Notes: generated by a model from the letters alone, not told the origin. Positions 7,869-16,350 are shown, counted from the stretch's first letter. The stretch is 63,877 nucleotides of DNA from an uncultured Acetatifactor sp. (GCA_947588705.1 CANPYT010000008.1:1-63877), one strand, 5' to 3'. A program made the numbers and translations.

Positions 7869-10112
7869 ATGGAAACAAAAAAGAGTTACGGCGGGCTGGA
7901 TATTTTTAAAATGATTGCGGCGTTTCTGGTGGTGGCGATCCATACCTCCCCGCTGGCGTCTTTTGATGCCGCGGCGGATTTTTTCCTGACCAGAGAGCTG
8001 GCGCGTCTCGCCGTACCCTTTTTCTTTATGGTGACGGGGCATTTTGTGCTGTCTGACCGGCTTTGGGGCCAGGAAAAGGATTTTGGCCCCATCTGGCGTT
8101 ATCTGGGAAAAACGGCGGTTTTGTATGGGATCGCGGTCATATTGTATCTTCCTATCGGCATTTACGCCGGACACTACAAAGATCTTACCTTTTCCGGCGC
8201 GATAAAAATGATTCTCTTTGATGGCACTTTTTATCATCTGTGGTATTTTCCGGCGCTTCTTTTGGGAATCCTGATCGTCTGTCTGATGGGGCGGTTCTGC
8301 AGTATGGGAATCAGCCTTGGGATCGCGGGAATCCTATATTTGGCCGGCCTGTTGGGAGACAGCTACTGGGGATTGATCGCGGAAGTGCCCGGGATCTCTC
8401 AGGTTTATGAGTATGGTTTCCGATTCTTCTCCTACACTCGGAACGGCTTGTTCCTGGCGCCTCTTTTCCTGGTCATGGGCGCATGGCTGAAGCGAGGCTG
8501 TGACAGGGTAAAGCCTGTGCCAAACGCTGTGGGATTTGTCATTTCCTTCGGATTAATGACCGCGGAGGGATTTGCGCTGCGGTACTTTGGCCTGCAGAGG
8601 CATGACAGCATGTATCTTCTTCTGCCTGTGTGCATGTTCTTCCTGTACCGGCTGCTCCTGACCTGGAATAGAAGGTCCGTCGGCGCATTCCGGACGATAT
8701 CCACCTGGATCTATGTGCTGCACCCGGCTATGATCGTAGTCGTGCGGGGAGGAGCCAAGGCGATCCATGCAACGGCATTTTTTGTGGAAAACAGCCTGAT
8801 CCATTATCTGACGGTCTGCCTGTGTTCAGCGGCCGCCGCATTGGTGGTGACACTTCTGCTGGTACGGTTCCGGCGTGTGGCCTTTGAACGTGACCGGGCA
8901 TGGATCGAATTGGATATGGCGGCTCTGGAATATAATGTCAGGACATTTCAGAGCCTGCTTCCGGAAGGGTGCCAGCTGATGCCGGCGGTGAAGGCGGAAG
9001 CTTACGGGCATGGTGCGGTACTGATCTCGAGGGAACTGAACAGGCTTGGCGTGAAAGCGTTTTGCGTGGCCACCGTGCCGGAGGGGATTCAGCTGCGGAA
9101 GGCGGGGGTGAAAGGGGAGATCCTCGTGCTGGGGTATACGCATCCGAGACAGTTTGACCTCCTGCGCAGATATAGGCTTACGCAGACGGTAGTGGATATG
9201 CCTTTTGCGGAGGAGCTTCACAGATACGGCAAAAAGCTGCGGGTGCATATTGCGGTGGACACCGGAATGCACAGAATCGGGATAAGGCACAATGACCTGG
9301 AGGATATCAGCCGGATTTTTGGGTGGAAAAACCTGAAAGTGGAGGGAATATTTACTCATCTCTGTGTCTCCGACAGCGGGGAAAGCCGCCGGGTAGAGTT
9401 TACAAAGGCTCAGGGAAAGGCGTTTTTCCAGTTGGTGCAGCAGTTGCGGGAGAGAGGGATAGAATGTCCGAAAAAACATCTTGTGGCCAGCAACGGTGTG
9501 TTGAATTATCCGGAATTAGCCGCAGATTACGCCAGGGTGGGCATCGGGCTTTACGGTGTCCGCAGCGAGGAGGGGGATCTGGACCTGACCGGGGCAGTGC
9601 TGAAGCCGGTGCTGTCACTGAAGGCCAGGGTGGCGTCCGTGAGAGAGCTGTCGCCGGGAGAAGGTGCCGGTTATGGCCTGACCTTTGTGGCAAAGCGGCC
9701 TACTAAAATAGCAACTATTGCCATTGGATATGCGGACGGATTTTCCAGGCGCATGTCGGGCGGCCGCGGCAGCGTACTGATCCATGGCAGGCGGGCGCCT
9801 GTGGCCGGCAGGGTGTGCATGGACCAGACGCTTGTGGATGTGACGGAGATCCCGGACGTGCAGCCGGGAGATATCGCAGTGCTGATAGGGCGCTCCGGAG
9901 GCGAGGTCCTGACCGCTTACGATATGGCTCAGGCCGCAGGAACGATCACAAACGAGATCTTTACCAGCCTCGGAGCACGGCTGCCCCGTATGGTAAAGCC
10001 TGCGGGCAGGAAGCCGAAAAGCGAAAGCATGGATGCGAAGCGGGAGACAGAAGGACCCCGGGAGCAGCAGGAAGACGGGCAGGAGCCCGCAGAGAAGGGA
10101 AAGACGGAATAA
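7869..10112 (+). CDS. VanT-like membrane-bound serine/alanine racemase (acyltransferase-3 plus alanine racemase)
   Basis: This 747-residue fusion has about 10 hydrophobic segments of acyltransferase-3 type in residues 10-335, then a full alanine-racemase domain. The racemase carries the PLP lysine in AVKAEAYGHG (about residue 375), DTGMHRIG, and the catalytic tyrosine in GAGYGLTF (about residue 602). VanT proteins make D-Ser (and D-Ala) from the L forms at the membrane; the N-terminal domain is thought to import L-Ser. The C-terminal 40 residues are charged and low-complexity. ATG 7869 has GGAGG at good distance; ATG 7833 and 7857 are alternatives. The gene follows the ligase by 50 bases and probably shares its transcript. 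Confidence 0.86.
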   Translation: METKKSYGGLDIFKMIAAFLVVAIHTSPLASFDAAADFFLTRELARLAVPFFFMVTGHFVLSDRLWGQEKDFGPIWRYLGKTAVLYGIAVILYLPIGIYAGHYKDLTFSGAIKMILFDGTFYHLWYFPALLLGILIVCLMGRFCSMGISLGIAGILYLAGLLGDSYWGLIAEVPGISQVYEYGFRFFSYTRNGLFLAPLFLVMGAWLKRGCDRVKPVPNAVGFVISFGLMTAEGFALRYFGLQRHDSMYLLLPVCMFFLYRLLLTWNRRSVGAFRTISTWIYVLHPAMIVVVRGGAKAIHATAFFVENSLIHYLTVCLCSAAAALVVTLLLVRFRRVAFERDRAWIELDMAALEYNVRTFQSLLPEGCQLMPAVKAEAYGHGAVLISRELNRLGVKAFCVATVPEGIQLRKAGVKGEILVLGYTHPRQFDLLRRYRLTQTVVDMPFAEELHRYGKKLRVHIAVDTGMHRIGIRHNDLEDISRIFGWKNLKVEGIFTHLCVSDSGESRRVEFTKAQGKAFFQLVQQLRERGIECPKKHLVASNGVLNYPELAADYARVGIGLYGVRSEEGDLDLTGAVLKPVLSLKARVASVRELSPGEGAGYGLTFVAKRPTKIATIAIGYADGFSRRMSGGRGSVLIHGRRAPVAGRVCMDQTLVDVTEIPDVQPGDIAVLIGRSGGEVLTAYDMAQAAGTITNEIFTSLGARLPRMVKPAGRKPKSESMDAKRETEGPREQQEDGQEPAEKGKTE

Positions 10113-10145
10113 AAAGCCGCGGGCGCGGCAGAGTGAGGTGGATAT

Positions 10146-11408
10146 ATGACAAAAGTAATCGGTGTGAGATTTCGGACGGCGGGGAAGATCTACTTTTTTG
10201 ACCCTCTGGACCTTGAGATAAAGAGGGGTGACCATGTGATCGTGGAGACGGCCAGGGGCATTGAATTTGGAACGGTGGTGTCGGGAGTTTCCGAAGTGGA
10301 TGAGGGAAAAGTCATTCAGCCTTTGAAGCCGGTGATCCGTATTGCAAACCAGCGGGATATGGAGCAGGCGGCGGATAACAAGCGAAAAGAGAAAGAGGCT
10401 TTCCGGATCTGTCAGGAAAAGATCCGCAAACATGAGCTGGAGATGAAGCTGATCGATGCGGAGTATACATTTGATAATAATAAGGTTCTCTTTTATTTTA
10501 CAGCGGACGGGAGGATCGACTTTCGTGAATTGGTAAAGGATCTGGCGGGAGTGTTCCGCACAAGGATCGAACTGCGCCAGATCGGAGTCAGAGACGAGAC
10601 TAAGATGGTGGGAGGGATCGGCATCTGCGGCAGGCCCTTGTGCTGCCACAGCTATCTGGCTGATTTTGTCCCGGTGTCCATCAAGATGGCTAAGGAGCAG
10701 AACCTTTCCCTAAATCCCACCAAGATCTCAGGCGTCTGCGGCAGGCTGATGTGCTGCCTGAAAAACGAGGAAGAGACTTACGAGGAATTAAACCGCAGGC
10801 TGCCCAATGTGGGAGATCCTGTGACTACGGAAGACGGTCTTCGCGGTGAGGTGCAGAGCGTAAATGTGCTTCGCCAGATGGTAAAGGTCGTGGTAAATAC
10901 GGGGGATGAGAAGGAGATCAAGGAGTATCCTGTGGAGCAGCTTCAATTCCGCCGCCGGCATGGCAAAAAGGATAAGATGGATTTGTCCAGGGAGGAAATG
11001 CAGGAGCTGGAGCGCCTTGAGGAAGAAGAGCAGCAGGAGGGCGAGTTACAGGAGGCCGACCAGAAGAGAGGAGAGGGAGGCCAGCGTCAGGGCAATCACC
11101 GCCAGGACGGACAGCGCCCAGGTGACAGGCGTCAGGGAAATCGGGGCCGGGAAGACAACCGCAGCCGCGACGGCGGACGCGGGCGGGAGGAGCGAAACCG
11201 ACAGGAAGGCAAGAATCGCCAGAACGTGCAGAGGCAGGGTGGCCAACAGCCGGAAAACAGCCAGCGTCAGGAAGACTCCCGCCAGGAAGGCGGCCAGCAA
11301 CGCGGTAACGAACGGCATCAGGGAAACCGGAACCAAAACCGGCACAAGCGGGGGAGCGGAAAACCCAGGCAGGAAGGACAAGCACAGCAAAATGACATTC
11401 AGCCTTAA
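10146..11408 (+). CDS. ricT: PSP1-domain protein RicT (YaaT) with long Arg/Gln/Gly-rich tail
   Basis: This 420-residue protein has a PSP1 domain in about residues 1-270, including two conserved cysteine groups, CGRPLCC and CGRLMCC, which in Bacillus RicT help bind an Fe-S cluster in the RicAFT (Y) complex. That complex modulates RNase Y and developmental phosphorelay. From about residue 285 to the end the protein is a disordered Arg/Gln/Gly/Asn-rich tail with many RQ, RG and GN steps, not part of the PSP1 fold. The gene ends by overlapping the methyltransferase gene by 17 bases, as in the Bacillus yaaT-yabA-yabB region. Confidence 0.9.
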   Translation: MTKVIGVRFRTAGKIYFFDPLDLEIKRGDHVIVETARGIEFGTVVSGVSEVDEGKVIQPLKPVIRIANQRDMEQAADNKRKEKEAFRICQEKIRKHELEMKLIDAEYTFDNNKVLFYFTADGRIDFRELVKDLAGVFRTRIELRQIGVRDETKMVGGIGICGRPLCCHSYLADFVPVSIKMAKEQNLSLNPTKISGVCGRLMCCLKNEEETYEELNRRLPNVGDPVTTEDGLRGEVQSVNVLRQMVKVVVNTGDEKEIKEYPVEQLQFRRRHGKKDKMDLSREEMQELERLEEEEQQEGELQEADQKRGEGGQRQGNHRQDGQRPGDRRQGNRGREDNRSRDGGRGREERNRQEGKNRQNVQRQGGQQPENSQRQEDSRQEGGQQRGNERHQGNRNQNRHKRGSGKPRQEGQAQQNDIQP

Positions 11409-12129
11409 AGGGAAGGAACGAATAGACGATCTTCAGCGGAACGGCTATCGAATCATTCAGGATCCTGAGAGATTTTGCTTTGGGATGGACGCGGTGCTGC
11501 TTGCCGGTTTTGCCAGGGCGGAAGAAGAGGATCATGTGCTGGATCTGGGTACGGGAACAGGCATTATCCCGATCCTCATGGAGGCGCGGTATGGCTGCGC
11601 CAGGCTTTTTGGCCTGGAGATTCAGCCGGAAAGTGCGGATATGGCTGCCAGAAGTGTGGAGATGAATGGCTTGTCGGAAAAGATCCGGATATTGACAGGA
11701 GATATTAAAGAAGCAGACCTGCTCTTTCCGTCTGCTTCTTTTGATTGCATAACCTGTAACCCGCCGTATATGATAGGGAATCATGGAATTGCCAACCCGG
11801 ACGCGCCCAAAGCCATAGCCAGGCATGAGATCCTGTGTACGTTTGAGGATGTGGCGAAACAAGCGGCAAAGCTCCTGAAGCCTGGCGGCCATTTTTTTCT
11901 GGTGCACCGGCCGTTCCGCCTGGCGGAGATCATGGTTACCCTTACGCGCTATAAATTGGAGCCCAAGCGGATGCAGCTGGTGTATCCTTATGTGGATAAG
12001 GAGCCCAATATGGTGCTTTTGGAGGCGGTGAGGGGCGGAAGATCCAGAATGACTGTGGAAAAACCGCTGATCGTATACAGGGAGCCCGGAGTGTATATGC
12101 CGGAGATCTATGAGATCTACGGCTATTAG
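11392..12129 (+). CDS. tRNA1(Val) (adenine37-N6)-methyltransferase (YabB/TrmN6 family)
   Basis: This 245-residue SAM-dependent methyltransferase has the SAM-binding motif LDLGTGTGIIPI (about residues 48-59) and the adenine N6-methyltransferase motif NPPY. It also has the family start GYRIIQDPERFCFGMDAVLLAGFA. The YabB/TrmN6 family methylates the adenine next to the anticodon of tRNA-Val. ATG 11392 overlaps the end of ricT; AGGAAGGA lies about 13 bases upstream, inside ricT. The frame is open further upstream but only as a shadow of ricT. Confidence 0.88.
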   Translation: MTFSLKGKERIDDLQRNGYRIIQDPERFCFGMDAVLLAGFARAEEEDHVLDLGTGTGIIPILMEARYGCARLFGLEIQPESADMAARSVEMNGLSEKIRILTGDIKEADLLFPSASFDCITCNPPYMIGNHGIANPDAPKAIARHEILCTFEDVAKQAAKLLKPGGHFFLVHRPFRLAEIMVTLTRYKLEPKRMQLVYPYVDKEPNMVLLEAVRGGRSRMTVEKPLIVYREPGVYMPEIYEIYGY

Positions 12130-12203
12130 CACATGGGATATGGCTCCCTTTATGGGAAACAGGGACAGGCCAGATGTGAGAAAAATCGTAGGAGGAAGGA
12201 GAT

Positions 12204-13061
12204 ATGCCGGGAACTTTGTATTTGTGCGCAACACCGATCGGCAACCTGGGGGATATGACGCCCCGGGCGGTGGAAACGCTGCGGTCGGTCGATCTGATCG
12301 CGGCGGAGGACACACGCAACAGCATCAAGCTGATGAATCATTTTGAGATCCATACGCCGATGACCAGTTATCACGAGTATAATAAGGTGGAAAAGGCGAG
12401 AAAGCTTGTGGAGCAGCTTCAGTCGGGGCAGAATGTGGCTCTGATAACGGATGCGGGAACTCCGGCGATTTCCGATCCCGGTGAGGTTCTGGTCAGGATG
12501 TGCCGGGAAAGCGGCGTGCCTGTGACTTCCCTGCCGGGCCCGGCGGCGTGTATTGCCGCATTGATACTTTCCGGCCTTCCAACGAGACGTTTCTGCTTTG
12601 AAGGTTTTTTGCCTTCTGAAAAGAAGGAGAAACGGGAGGTGCTGGAGGAATTGACCCGGGAGAGCCGCACGATCATTCTTTATGAAGCGCCGCATCATCT
12701 TGTCAGGACCCTGGAAGAACTGAACGAGAAATTGGGCGACAGGGATGTAGTTTTATGCCGGGAACTGACAAAAAAGTTTGAATCCGTAATGTCCACAACG
12801 CTGGAAAGGGCGCTGGCGTATTATAAAGAGCGGGAGCCAAAAGGAGAGTATGTGTTGGTGATCCGGGGCAGGAGCCGGGAAGAAAAGCGGAAAGAAGAAA
12901 TTGCGGCCTGGGAGGATTGGTCTCTGGAAGAACACATGGCTTATTACCGGGAGCAGGGAATGGATGATAAAACAGCGATGAAACAGGTGGCGAAGGACAG
13001 GGGAGTCGGCAAACGTGAGATCTATGCCAGCCTTCACCAAAAAGAGGCGGAAGACAGATAA
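12204..13061 (+). CDS. rsmI: 16S rRNA (cytidine1402-2'-O)-methyltransferase
   Basis: This 285-residue tetrapyrrole-methylase-fold protein has the family signatures LYLCATPIGNLGDMTPRA at the N-terminus, AAEDTRNS, SYHEYN, LITDAGTPAISDPG and SLPGPAA. RsmI methylates C1402 in the ribosomal P site. The start ATG is preceded by GGAGGAAGGAG. Its place after the YabB methyltransferase matches Bacillus yabB-yazA-yabC, with the small yazA gene absent. Confidence 0.93.
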   Translation: MPGTLYLCATPIGNLGDMTPRAVETLRSVDLIAAEDTRNSIKLMNHFEIHTPMTSYHEYNKVEKARKLVEQLQSGQNVALITDAGTPAISDPGEVLVRMCRESGVPVTSLPGPAACIAALILSGLPTRRFCFEGFLPSEKKEKREVLEELTRESRTIILYEAPHHLVRTLEELNEKLGDRDVVLCRELTKKFESVMSTTLERALAYYKEREPKGEYVLVIRGRSREEKRKEEIAAWEDWSLEEHMAYYREQGMDDKTAMKQVAKDRGVGKREIYASLHQKEAEDR

Positions 13062-13124
13062 AGTGCGGAAAGCCTATACTGCAAATAAGCGGCGCACTGC
13101 TGAGAGAAAAGGGGGAAGCATCTT

Positions 13125-13304
13125 ATGGCAGCGAGTAATTGTGACATGTGTGTCAATTATGTATATGAGGAGGATTACGAATACTACACTTGCCTGGTAA
13201 ATCTGGACGAGGATGAGATGTACCGATTCTTATCAGGAAATCAGTCCGGATGTCCCTACTTCCGTCTGGATGACGAGTATGGAGTGGTGAGGCATCAAAT
13301 GTGA
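13125..13304 (+). CDS. Small four-cysteine acidic protein (DUF6472-like)
   Basis: This 59-residue reading frame starts at ATG 13125, preceded by GGGGGAAG. It contains CDMC at residues 6-9 and further Cys at about 23 and 43, giving four possible metal ligands in a small acidic, Tyr-rich protein (EEDYEYY, NLDEDEM). From memory it resembles the DUF6472 family found in Lachnospiraceae; function unknown. Cys spacing and codon choice argue for a real gene although it is short. Confidence 0.75.
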   Translation: MAASNCDMCVNYVYEEDYEYYTCLVNLDEDEMYRFLSGNQSGCPYFRLDDEYGVVRHQM

Positions 13305-13448
13305 ATTGAGCCGATGCGCTTTGGAAAGGACAGAAATCGATAAAAAGAAAGAATGCGCGAATATTTTTTCCTGTATGCGCCAAACTATCCTTGAAAGACC
13401 CCCGCTCTAATTGGCGTGGAGTCGGAAAAATTCAAGGAGGTTACGGAT

Positions 13449-13634
13449 ATGAGCAACATTTCTGAACTGGATCTTCAAAATCTGCGACATTTGATCGGCG
13501 GTTTTGATACCACTCACTGCAAGATGCAGGCGTATGCCCAGGAGGCCAGCGATCCTGAGATCAAACAGTTTTTTGAGAAGGGCGCAAAGTCCGCTATGGA
13601 CAACAAGCAGCAGTTGATGAAGTTTTTGAACTGA
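13449..13634 (+). CDS. Small spore-coat-like protein 1 (CotF-related)
   Basis: This 61-residue helical protein begins at ATG 13449 behind a strong AAGGAGG. It reads as one or two helices (LQNLRHLIGGFDTTHCKMQAYAQ... then KQFFEKGAKSAMDNKQQLMKFL). It lies 82 bases before a second small protein of spore coat CotF type, and directly before spmA/spmB. Size, composition and context suggest a spore coat component; function is inferred. Confidence 0.7.
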   Translation: MSNISELDLQNLRHLIGGFDTTHCKMQAYAQEASDPEIKQFFEKGAKSAMDNKQQLMKFLN

Positions 13635-13643
13635 GCCAGAAGG

Positions 13644-13704
13644 GGATGGGGTTTGTGTCTGCGCAGCGTCCGCAAACTCCCTTCCGTGCAAAAAGCTGCG
13701 CAGA
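13644..13704 (+). other. Overlapping alternative hairpins between the two coat genes
   Basis: GGATGGGGTTTGTG can pair with CGCAAACTCCCTTCC (13644-13684). Alternatively TCTGCGCAG (13658-13666) pairs perfectly with CTGCGCAGA (13696-13704), just before the ribosome binding site of the second gene. The two folds compete for the same bases. Confidence 0.45.
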
Positions 13705-13716
13705 AAAGAGGAAAAT

Positions 13717-13971
13717 ATGCAGGAAAAAATTATGGTGGCCGACACTCTGGCAGGTATCAATGGAGAGCTGACCCGTTATGCGGGCATGATCGCGCAGTCT
13801 GAGAATAAGGAGTTGAAACAGACTTTGAAACAGCTGCGGAACGCCTGTGAGCAGTCACAGGAGGAGCTGTATCAGATCGCGAGAGAAAAGTCTTATTATG
13901 TGCCTGCCAGCAAGGCGACTGAGGAAGAGGTAGCTCATGTGAGGCAGCTGTTCACTCAGGGAACAATTTAG
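13717..13971 (+). CDS. Small spore-coat protein 2 (CotF-like)
   Basis: This 84-residue helical protein resembles the ferritin-like CotF spore coat family (COG5577): VADTLAGINGELTRYAGMIAQ, ELKQTLKQLRN, YYVPA near the C-terminus. GAAAAGAGG lies upstream of ATG 13717. It pairs with the preceding 61-residue protein and precedes a good terminator, so the two form a small unit likely expressed in the mother cell during sporulation. Confidence 0.8.
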   Translation: MQEKIMVADTLAGINGELTRYAGMIAQSENKELKQTLKQLRNACEQSQEELYQIAREKSYYVPASKATEEEVAHVRQLFTQGTI

Positions 13972-13984
13972 TGTTGGATCTGCG

Positions 13985-14012
13985 CCGCCGGAACATTCCG
14001 GCGGTGCTTTTT
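13985..14012 (+). terminator. Intrinsic terminator after the coat-protein pair
   Basis: CCGCCGGAA-CA-TTCCGGCGG is followed by TGC and TTTTT. The stem is perfect over nine pairs. Confidence 0.85.
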
Positions 14013-14073
14013 GTATGGGAAAACGCATAAAATAAAAGGAATAAGGCAGAACAGCGCAGAAGTGGAGAAAGAG

Positions 14074-14685
14074 ATGTTAAATACTATCTGGGCAGTGATG
14101 ATTTTGATCGCCGTTTTGTATGGGTCGCTTACGGGAAGGATGAGCGAGGTGACAAACGCGGCGCTGGACGGTGCGGGCGAGGCTATTTCCCTTTGCATTA
14201 CGATGGCGGGGGTCGTGGCGCTTTGGATGGGGCTTATGGAGATCGCGTCAAAAGCGGGCCTGATCGCGCGGCTGACAAAGGGGATCGAACCCTTCCTGCA
14301 TTTTATGTTTCCGAGGCTGCCCAAGGGGCATCCAGCCGGAGAATACATATCGGCAAATATTATAGCCAACGTGCTGGGGCTTGGATGGGCCTGTACGCCG
14401 GCGGGCCTGAAAGCTATGGAGGCCCTGGCCGGACTGGAAGCGGAAAGGGGAAACCCGGAGTATCTATCGGAAGGATCGGGGAAAAGCCGACGCGCCAGCA
14501 AAGAAATGTGTACCTTTCTGATACTCAATATTTCCTCTCTGCAGCTGATTCCGGTAAATATGATCGCGTACCGCAGCCAATACGGCAGCAGCGATCCTAC
14601 GGCGATCATTGTGCCGGCTATAGTTGCAACCCTGTTCAGTTCTCTGGTAGCGGTGGTCTATTGTAAAATAAAAGATCGGAACTGA
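14074..14685 (+). CDS. spmA: Spore maturation protein A
   Basis: This 203-residue membrane protein has nucleoside-recognition (Gate) domain features, with hydrophobic segments at about residues 1-17, 42-70, 100-120, 150-172 and 180-198. SpmA and SpmB are needed for spore core dehydration in Bacillus and Clostridium. ATG 14074 is chosen for the GGAG just upstream. spmB follows after 31 bases, the usual order. Confidence 0.92.
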   Translation: MLNTIWAVMILIAVLYGSLTGRMSEVTNAALDGAGEAISLCITMAGVVALWMGLMEIASKAGLIARLTKGIEPFLHFMFPRLPKGHPAGEYISANIIANVLGLGWACTPAGLKAMEALAGLEAERGNPEYLSEGSGKSRRASKEMCTFLILNISSLQLIPVNMIAYRSQYGSSDPTAIIVPAIVATLFSSLVAVVYCKIKDRN

Positions 14686-14716
14686 AGCTTTTCAAAACAG
14701 GATCAAGGAGGTCAGT

Positions 14717-15244
14717 ATGCGGGCGCTGGCAAATTTATCTAATATCATAATCCCGTTTTTTATCTTTTTTATTGTGGGACACGGATTTGTGGCGAGGGTC
14801 AAGGTATATGAGTCCTTTCTGAAGGGAGCGAAGGAGGGGCTGAAGATCGTAGTGGACATTGTTCCCACCCTGATCGGCTTGCTGGTAGCGGTTGGGATGC
14901 TGAGGGCATCCGGCTTTTTTGACATGCTGGGAAACCTTCTGGCGCCAGTCACGGAAGCGGTGGGGCTGCCTGCGCAGCTGATGCCGCTGCTTGTGGTGAA
15001 ACTGTTTTCTTCCTCGGCGGCCACCGGGCTGGTCCTGGATGTCTTTCGGACTGCGGGGCCGGATTCTTATGCCGGGTTATTGACATCGATTCTGATGAGC
15101 TGTACGGAGACAGTGTTTTACACCATGAGCGTGTACTTCCTGGCGGCAAAGGTGACGAAAACCCGCTATACCCTGACAGGGGCGCTGCTGGCGACTTTGG
15201 CGGGAACGGTGGCAAGCGTGGTGCTGGCGGGGAGGATGGTGTGA
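14717..15244 (+). CDS. spmB: Spore maturation protein B
   Basis: This 175-residue membrane protein of the Gate family is the usual partner of SpmA. It has LSNIIIPFFIFFIVGHG at the N-terminus, VPTLIGLLVAVGMLRASG and SCTETVFYTMSVYF in the middle, and a C-terminal membrane segment. AAGGAGG precedes ATG 14717. Its stop overlaps a possible small reading frame. Confidence 0.93.
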   Translation: MRALANLSNIIIPFFIFFIVGHGFVARVKVYESFLKGAKEGLKIVVDIVPTLIGLLVAVGMLRASGFFDMLGNLLAPVTEAVGLPAQLMPLLVVKLFSSSAATGLVLDVFRTAGPDSYAGLLTSILMSCTETVFYTMSVYFLAAKVTKTRYTLTGALLATLAGTVASVVLAGRMV

Positions 15245-15387
15245 AAGGCCGAGAAGGCAGCGGAAATAACGATACAATGAAGAACCGATATCTCCTGACG
15301 CAGGCGGCAGATATCCTTATGCAGGTATATCTGGGGTCCGCCGCGCGGGGGGAAAGCTATTATCTTGTGGACAAGGAGGATATGTGA
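15241..15387 (+). CDS. Possible small protein downstream of spmB
   Basis: A 48-codon frame starts at GTG 15241, overlapping the spmB stop, with an internal ATG at 15277 giving 36 residues (MKNRYLLTQAADILMQVYLG..., ending YYLVDKEDM). The sequence looks protein-like and lies in the spmAB transcript, but there is no strong ribosome binding site and no family is recognised. The next gene's promoter starts inside its 3' end. Confidence 0.35.
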   Translation: MKGREGSGNNDTMKNRYLLTQAADILMQVYLGSAARGESYYLVDKEDM

Positions 15388-15393
15388 TACAAT
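15365..15393 (+). promoter_or_regulatory. Promoter of the TPR-type regulator gene
   Basis: TTGTGG and TACAAT are separated by exactly 17 bases, 46 bases before the regulator's ATG. Confidence 0.65.
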
Positions 15394-15438
15394 TCTCATA
15401 TTATATTGAACGAAAAATATATTTTTGGGAGATGTAAT

Positions 15439-16350
15439 ATGAGTAACAATACAATGGGGGAGATCATACGGTCATTAAGAAAAAGGCTGCATATGACACA
15501 AGAAGAATTGGCAGAAGGAATATGCTCGTCGATATCTGTGTCACGGATTGAGAATGGAACTCAAATGCCTTCTAATACTGTATTGGAAGCTCTGTTGAGC
15601 AGGCTGGGCACAAGTACATACCAGATCTGCAATATTTATTATCAAACGGACAAACAGCTTGCGTTTAGTCAGGAAGCAGACCAGGCTGCCGAATTGTTGA
15701 GGTCAGGCCAATTGTCGGAAGCAAAAGATAAATTGGCTTCATTAGAGAAATCCGCAAATAGCGATCCCGTAAATATGCAATATTATTTATTGCTGTCGGC
15801 AACTGCTTTGTTATATGAAGAGACAGACATGGAAAAAGTTTTGTCTATTTTATATAAGGCTATCGAGATCACAAAACCATCATTTGATTTTTCAGATTTT
15901 CGGAATGAACTTTTGACAGTTAGGGAAGCAAATATTTTAAATGTAATTTCAGCGGCGCTTTTCCGTTCCGGCGAGACGATCAGGGCCATTCATTTAGGGG
16001 AAGAGTTGTTCTGTTCATTAAGAAAACATGTATCTGCGGTAAGCGGCTATAATCTTCTGCGAGTCAATGTTGCATTTAACCTTGCGCAGTATATGGAAAA
16101 GGAGCACAGGTACAAGGAAGCGCTGACATACTGCCAAGAAGCGGAATCATTGAGTATGGACAGCCAGGATCATATGCTGTTGCCCGAAATTCAATTTATA
16201 AAAGCAAAACTACTGCATTTGCAGGGAAACGACACAGAATGCCGCATCATATTAAAAGCAATTATTCCATATATGGAACTTGTGAAAAAAACAGAGTTTG
16301 CTGAATTGGCACGAAATTTTGCAGAGAAAGAACTAAACCTTTTTATATAA
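15439..16350 (+). CDS. HTH regulator with TPR-like C-terminal region (Rgg/PlcR type)
   Basis: This 303-residue protein has an N-terminal Xre-type helix-turn-helix (about residues 5-60: MGEIIRSLRKRLHMTQEELAEG, SISVSRIENG). A long alpha-helical C-terminal region follows with TPR-like helix pairs. This is the architecture of RRNPP regulators (Rgg, PlcR, PrgX), which often sense short peptides. ATG 15439 is preceded by GGGAG. Base composition is clearly more AT-rich than the flanks, shared with the next gene, suggesting the pair was acquired together. No peptide gene was identified beside it. Confidence 0.8.
   Translation: MSNNTMGEIIRSLRKRLHMTQEELAEGICSSISVSRIENGTQMPSNTVLEALLSRLGTSTYQICNIYYQTDKQLAFSQEADQAAELLRSGQLSEAKDKLASLEKSANSDPVNMQYYLLLSATALLYEETDMEKVLSILYKAIEITKPSFDFSDFRNELLTVREANILNVISAALFRSGETIRAIHLGEELFCSLRKHVSAVSGYNLLRVNVAFNLAQYMEKEHRYKEALTYCQEAESLSMDSQDHMLLPEIQFIKAKLLHLQGNDTECRIILKAIIPYMELVKKTEFAELARNFAEKELNLFI

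Noticed and set aside
6751..10112. A functional vancomycin resistance operon
   Set aside because: Only ligase and racemase are present; vanXY, vanY and vanRS are absent from the window, so resistance cannot be claimed.
10918..12315. 465-residue reading frame on the minus strand across ricT and the methyltransferase
   Set aside because: It is antisense to well-identified genes, with no ribosome binding site or recognisable domain; GC-rich codon use opens such frames.
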